Virus record (IMG/VR): IMGVR_UViG_3300013131_000227
Coordinates: 1-25,445 of that record
Reading direction: 5' to 3' (one strand)
DNA: 25,445 nt
Source of the DNA: a virus
Shown here piece after piece: positions 21,817 to 25,445 of this stretch; the stretch's first letter is position 1, and each line of letters begins with the position of its first letter. The notes beneath the pieces are model-generated. The model saw nothing but the letters and a program-made list of their open reading frames with translations. It was not told the origin of the DNA and ran no database searches. The translations under genes were made by a program, and so were the position numbers.

Positions 21817-22365
21817 GTCCAATTCTATCTTAATATCTAACTCATTATAACCAAATGTAACATCGAATGTAGTAAATTCGGCTACGTTACTTGCAAAGCT
21901 TAAAGAAAGGTCTCCCATATTTTTCATAATAGGTCTAATTAATCTTGCAGTAACAATTGAATTACCTTCACTGTCTAACATTCTTACATTTAAGTCTTCT
22001 AAGAAAGGTTGCCTATTTTCAAATGCATAATAATGCTTTAATATATCTTGCATCATCCAATAATTTATGTAACCATCTACTAATTGGAAAGTAACAGTAA
22101 GTTCTTTTTGATATAACTCCTGAATAGGTCTTGCATCTCTAAATTGTATGTTTCGACCCGGTTTCTGAAGCTGTTCAACAGGGTCATAACCTATACCAGG
22201 AATGTTAATACTTTGAATTGTATAATTTATAAAGTCAATAGGTTCTTCAATTATATTGCCCGGGATTCTGTTTAAATAACCCTTGTATTTATTTGATATA
22301 TCCGTAGGCATAAATGTTTTTGGAAAATTAAATTCAAATAAATTATTTCTAGCATTTAACAACAT
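21814..22365 (-). CDS. tail-tube-like structural protein (gp19 superfamily)
   Basis: The 183-residue protein has the length and motif order of T4 gp19 (163 residues): an N-terminal strand (FEFNFPK), IQSINIPGIGYDPV near the first third, FRDARPIQELYQKELTVTFQL (the tube-fold strand pair, matching gp19 INVAGDRTFDDWTVTV), and a C-terminal TFDVTFGYNELDI that fits gp19 TFEVTLALDY. It may form the tail tube or a closely related tube-like baseplate-junction protein. It is the only gene in the window ending in TGA. The start overlaps the stop of the upstream 756-residue gene (TAATG), so the two are likely co-translated. Confidence 0.6.
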   Translation of the reverse strand: MLLNARNNLFEFNFPKTFMPTDISNKYKGYLNRIPGNIIEEPIDFINYTIQSINIPGIGYDPVEQLQKPGRNIQFRDARPIQELYQKELTVTFQLVDGYINYWMMQDILKHYYAFENRQPFLEDLNVRMLDSEGNSIVTARLIRPIMKNMGDLSLSFASNVAEFTTFDVTFGYNELDIKIELD

Positions 22366-24635
22366 TATGGGTTAAGCTTTATTTTCTTTACGTTGATACC
22401 TTTCATTTTTTCGTATTCTTTATCTGAAGTAAATTGACCTTTACCTTTTCTTATTTTCTGAAACAGGTTCTCTTTTATCTTTCCGTCATTATTACTAGTA
22501 CTTGTTGTGCTATTACTAGTACTTGTTGTGCTATTACTAGTACTTGTTGTGCTATTACTAGTACTTACCGTATTATCTGTAACTGCCTGAACGCTCGCTG
22601 CAGTACTCATAGACTCTGCTATGTTCTGCTGAAGGGTAGAATTTTCTCTTGTTAAATTATCAATATCTATTTGTTGATTTGTAATTATTTGATTAGTTGC
22701 TCCCTTTTCTGCGTTTAGCTGGAGATTAAGATTCTTAATTGTATTCTTTAATTCTTCAATGACTTCAGATGCAGTTTGTTGAAATAGGTCTTGTGGTTTA
22801 AACCACTTACCTGTATATAATAGTGTTTCGTCACTCTTGTTTTGACCTACTTCAAGTCTAGAAGAAACGTAAAATATATTACTTGTAAATCCTAATATTT
22901 TCTTACCTTCCTCCTTTGAAATTTTAAAGACGACTTCACCTTGTGCAGGACTTATCCCACTTATATTAGTGTAATTTGAGACACGTACTTCGTCATTTGT
23001 CTCTGTATTAAAGAAGCTCAGGTATAATGTACCTACTGAAGATAAGTCAAGTAATTGAGGATTTGTAGCACCTGTAGCCTCTTGTAAACTATTATCATAG
23101 AAGATAAACTTTATAAAATCATCAAATGGTGAAACTTTAATTCTAGCCTCATTTTGAGGATAAATTTTATTAGTAGGTGTAGTACTTACTATTTCTAAAG
23201 GAACATCACCTACCATTACAGTACTACCTTGTGCTGTAGCGGCAATATCACCTTCTTGTAAAACAGCAGGTGTAGTTTTTACGCTACTAGTAGAAGCACT
23301 TACTTTAACAGATTCTCTAAACCCAAGTACGAATTCTGTTTGTTTTACGATTGTACTACCTTCGCTACTAACATTAAATGTTACATCATTATTAAGTACA
23401 ATATTCTGAGTCTCACCTGGTAAAGTGTTGTAAACTTTAGTTACACTTGGTACTGTACCTAAATTTAATTTTCTAAATTTTCTACCGTATTTCTTAACAT
23501 CAAATGAAGTATATTGTACAGTTCTTATTATTTGACTATTATCAACTTTATTTAAAATTCTAAGAGTATAAATTATTCTGTATGAAGTTGCAATATGAGA
23601 GTTAAATATAATAGGTCTAAATCTATATGGGATTCCGAAATCATCTGACTGTACAAATGATTGTTCAGCAGTCTTTGTAAATGTAGTACCTATTTGTTCT
23701 AAAACCTGAATATCATGTAGAACAGTAATATCAGTGTCAGGTTCATTATTAAGTTGTAATATGAAATCTTCATAAATATCACCTGCATATTCACCATAAA
23801 GTTCGAAATAATCGCCTACAGTAGATTCTTGTATTACTGCATAAAGATTACTGTATTCATCTCTTATATTTAAGGATGCTTTACTTGTCTCGCCTGGGTA
23901 GAAATAGGTTTGACCATTTAATTTCTCTGAAGTTACAATATATTTTAAAGAAACTTCGATTGTATTTTGTACCTTTAACCCATTCCCTGAAGTAAATATC
24001 CAGCTTAAATTAGTCGAATCCGTTTTGTCAGCTAAATATTCATCTGTCATCCAAGACGAAGCAGGAACTTTAACTTCAATATACTTCGTATATAATTTCT
24101 CACCTAGAATAAATGGTGTAGGATTTAATATTTCATAACTATCAACTGGTCTATAGACAATTGAAGCTAAACTGTGTTTATTTTCATTTCTGTCTTTAAT
24201 TGTTGCCTCAAATATAAATCCTTCACCTAGCCCCTCGAATGAATAACCTGATACCAAATGTATTCTTATTGTGTCATAATGAGGTGTCTTAGTCGGAATA
24301 TTCGGTAATGTAGATATTTGCGAATTAAGTGTATTTACACTATCAAGATTAGTGTCATAATCTAAATAATTAACAACATTAGAAGTTGTTAAATAAGCAT
24401 ATTTACTTTTTAAATTATTAAGAGGAATTACGCTTCTGCTTCTTAAATTACCTGTAGTAACAAATGGGTTATCCTCATTGAAAATATGATTAGCTCCTAT
24501 ATAACTATTCTCTAAAACTAATAATCTAGCACCATTAGTGTCAGTTTCTATAATTTCAGGGCTCAACGGGTCAGTATAGATATATTCTACAAGGACCTGT
24601 GGGTCAAGCTGTAAAAATTTAGACGTAGATGCCAT
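22365..24635 (-). CDS. large virion structural protein, C-terminal coiled coil and Ser/Thr/Asn repeat
   Basis: The 756-residue product begins MASTSKFLQLDPQVLVEYIY and is strand-rich for most of its length, as expected of a tail or baseplate protein; I do not recognise a specific T4 counterpart. Residues about 610-680 form a coiled coil (EELKNTIKNLNLQLNAEKG and following, with further heptads). A low-complexity segment of STSNSTT units (691-714) follows, then a short basic tail (KIKENLFQKIRKGKG). The repeat-and-coiled-coil C-terminus suggests a trimeric or extended attachment element. The upstream neighbour is a small coiled-coil protein and the downstream one a tail-tube-like protein, supporting a tail location. 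Confidence 0.7.
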   Translation of the reverse strand: MASTSKFLQLDPQVLVEYIYTDPLSPEIIETDTNGARLLVLENSYIGANHIFNEDNPFVTTGNLRSRSVIPLNNLKSKYAYLTTSNVVNYLDYDTNLDSVNTLNSQISTLPNIPTKTPHYDTIRIHLVSGYSFEGLGEGFIFEATIKDRNENKHSLASIVYRPVDSYEILNPTPFILGEKLYTKYIEVKVPASSWMTDEYLADKTDSTNLSWIFTSGNGLKVQNTIEVSLKYIVTSEKLNGQTYFYPGETSKASLNIRDEYSNLYAVIQESTVGDYFELYGEYAGDIYEDFILQLNNEPDTDITVLHDIQVLEQIGTTFTKTAEQSFVQSDDFGIPYRFRPIIFNSHIATSYRIIYTLRILNKVDNSQIIRTVQYTSFDVKKYGRKFRKLNLGTVPSVTKVYNTLPGETQNIVLNNDVTFNVSSEGSTIVKQTEFVLGFRESVKVSASTSSVKTTPAVLQEGDIAATAQGSTVMVGDVPLEIVSTTPTNKIYPQNEARIKVSPFDDFIKFIFYDNSLQEATGATNPQLLDLSSVGTLYLSFFNTETNDEVRVSNYTNISGISPAQGEVVFKISKEEGKKILGFTSNIFYVSSRLEVGQNKSDETLLYTGKWFKPQDLFQQTASEVIEELKNTIKNLNLQLNAEKGATNQIITNQQIDIDNLTRENSTLQQNIAESMSTAASVQAVTDNTVSTSNSTTSTSNSTTSTSNSTTSTSNNDGKIKENLFQKIRKGKGQFTSDKEYEKMKGINVKKIKLNP
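22491..22566 (-). repeat. in-frame tandem repeat, 21-base unit, 3 full copies and 13 bases
   Basis: Three exact 21-base units (22491-22511, 22512-22532, 22533-22553) and a 13-base partial copy encode the heptapeptide repeat STSNSTT in the 756-residue structural protein. Units are identical, indicating recent slippage or selection for sameness. Being a multiple of 3, changes in copy number would keep the frame. Confidence 0.95.
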
Positions 24636-24641
24636 TTATTG

Positions 24642-24881
24642 TTATTTTATTTTATATTCAAAGCTTTCAACATCTAATACTCCTTCTCCGTATTTTTCAA
24701 TTAAGCTTTGTTTAAATTCTTCTTCTTCTTTTCTAGTATTTATCAGTTCTTCTAGAAGACTGTCTTTTTCTAGTAAAAGAATGTCGACTTTTTTAAGTGT
24801 GATATCTAGTTGACTATGAATATCTCTATATTTACTTAAAAAAGTATTTATTTTTACTTTTTCTGTATCTGTTATTTTCAT
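24642..24881 (-). CDS. small coiled-coil protein
   Basis: From the ATG at 24881 the product is 79 residues (MKITDTEKVKINTFLSKYRD...). An upstream in-frame ATG at 24920 would overlap the previous gene's coding end and give an unrelated extension, so I reject it. The protein is almost all charged helix with regular heptads (LDITLKKVDILLLEKDSLLE), i.e. a coiled coil, ending VESFEYKIK. It sits between a fibre-like protein and the large structural protein, so a virion or assembly role is likely, but nothing specific can be named. Confidence 0.7.
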   Translation of the reverse strand: MKITDTEKVKINTFLSKYRDIHSQLDITLKKVDILLLEKDSLLEELINTRKEEEEFKQSLIEKYGEGVLDVESFEYKIK

Positions 24882-24882
24882 A

Positions 24883-25445
24883 TTATAAACCCATTTTATA
24901 AATGATTGTTGAAACAACACCTCCTGAACCAGCTGCTACTATATACCTTATTCTGAAACCACAGTTTGCCGGTACAATTGCTGAACATGAACCGTACGGC
25001 TGAGCTCTTGACACAAGATTATAAATACCCGAACCAGGCGTCTGTTCAACATAAATCAATAATTCTACACTAGCTGAAGTACCATGTGTTACTGATAACC
25101 ATTGGTCCCATTTCGAACCAGGGTATGAAAAAACACTAGCAGATGTTGAACCTGAGTAATCGCTTAAATATCTGTCAGGTGCACCAGTGCTTACTGATGT
25201 TACATCCCATTTTTGTACATACTTCCATGTCTGAACATGTGTCTTAAGTTGAATTACACCTGAAGCTGCTAATCCTGCACCTAAACCATCTGGTTGAAGT
25301 ATTATATTACCACCTGTTTCTTCATTGTAAATTTCAATGTCTTTGTTTCCATTATAAGGTTTACCTATGTAAGCAGTTCTAGTTGAATTAATTAATCCAC
25401 CATTTCTCCATTCAATATAACCATGTGTACCTGTAGGATATGACA
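24883..25445 (-). CDS. C-terminal part of a fibre-like virion protein (partial, starts beyond the window)
   Basis: An open frame runs from the window edge to a TAA at 24883, 187 codons. It is rich in Gly, Ser, Thr and Asn with many short strands: for example GTHGYIEWRNGG, GGNIILQPDGLG, LKTHVQTWKYVQKWDV and RAQPYGSCSAIVPANCGFRIRY. The final stretch, RIRYIVAAGSGGVVSTIIYK, resembles the last strands of tail-fibre or collar knob domains. Two Cys lie about 10 residues apart near the end. Start and full length are outside the window. Function beyond a fibre or other surface structural protein is not supported by anything I recognise. Confidence 0.65.
   Translation of the reverse strand, partial: SYPTGTHGYIEWRNGGLINSTRTAYIGKPYNGNKDIEIYNEETGGNIILQPDGLGAGLAASGVIQLKTHVQTWKYVQKWDVTSVSTGAPDRYLSDYSGSTSASVFSYPGSKWDQWLSVTHGTSASVELLIYVEQTPGSGIYNLVSRAQPYGSCSAIVPANCGFRIRYIVAAGSGGVVSTIIYKMGL

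Noticed and set aside
22491-22566. Short tandem repeat considered as a CRISPR array or iteron origin
   Set aside because: Units are directly adjacent with no spacers, a multiple of 3 and in frame inside a structural gene, so it is a coding repeat.

Overview
The window looks like part of the genome of a large T4-like (myovirus-type) phage infecting a member of the Bacteroidetes, probably a flavobacterium. The T4 connection comes from recognisable homologues of UvsX, gp43 DNA polymerase, a gp45-like clamp, gp32, primase gp61, UvsY, UvsW and a gp19-like tail tube protein. The host guess rests on a 57-residue histone H1-like protein of the Bacteroidetes type, strong A+T richness, and A-rich leaders that mostly lack a clear Shine-Dalgarno sequence. 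Every gene I can support lies on the minus strand, so transcription runs from position 25445 towards 1. Genes are tightly packed, with several TAATG stop/start overlaps (22365, 17519, 17010, 14979). Of 27 visible stop codons, 25 are TAA, one is TGA and one is TAG.

Layout in transcription order. (a) 25445-21814, virion structure: the end of a fibre-like protein, a small coiled-coil protein, a 756-residue structural protein with a Ser/Thr/Asn repeat, and a tail-tube-like protein. (b) 21788-20891: two proteins with a T4 capsid-targeting-like N-terminus. (c) 20887-15496, recombination and replication: RuvC-like resolvase, gp32 behind a 270-base leader, primase, a 75-residue protein, UvsY and UvsW. 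(d) 15458-8266, accessory block: four more proteins with the capsid-targeting-like N-terminus (one a ligase-superfamily nucleotidyltransferase), a degenerate nucleotidyltransferase fused to an NMN-adenylyltransferase-like domain, a PD-(D/E)XK-like protein and an acidic-tailed protein. (e) 8218-1, nucleotide metabolism and replication: N-terminal half of DNA polymerase, dUTPase-like protein, NrdB, NrdA, histone H1-like protein, clamp, C-terminal half of DNA polymerase, then UvsX broken by an intein N-half.

The most unusual points are four. UvsX is interrupted inside its DNA-binding loop region by an intein N-terminal half ending at the only TAG stop in the window, followed in frame by a homing-endonuclease-like fragment. 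The family B polymerase is split in the fingers into two genes about 4.5 kb apart. At least six proteins share an N-terminal peptide resembling the T4 capsid-targeting sequence, suggesting a set of virion-packaged proteins that includes an enzyme. Short motifs recur in several leaders and may be phage promoters or autoregulatory sites. No tRNA, insertion sequence or CRISPR array was seen, and no gene-free stretch exceeds 300 bases.
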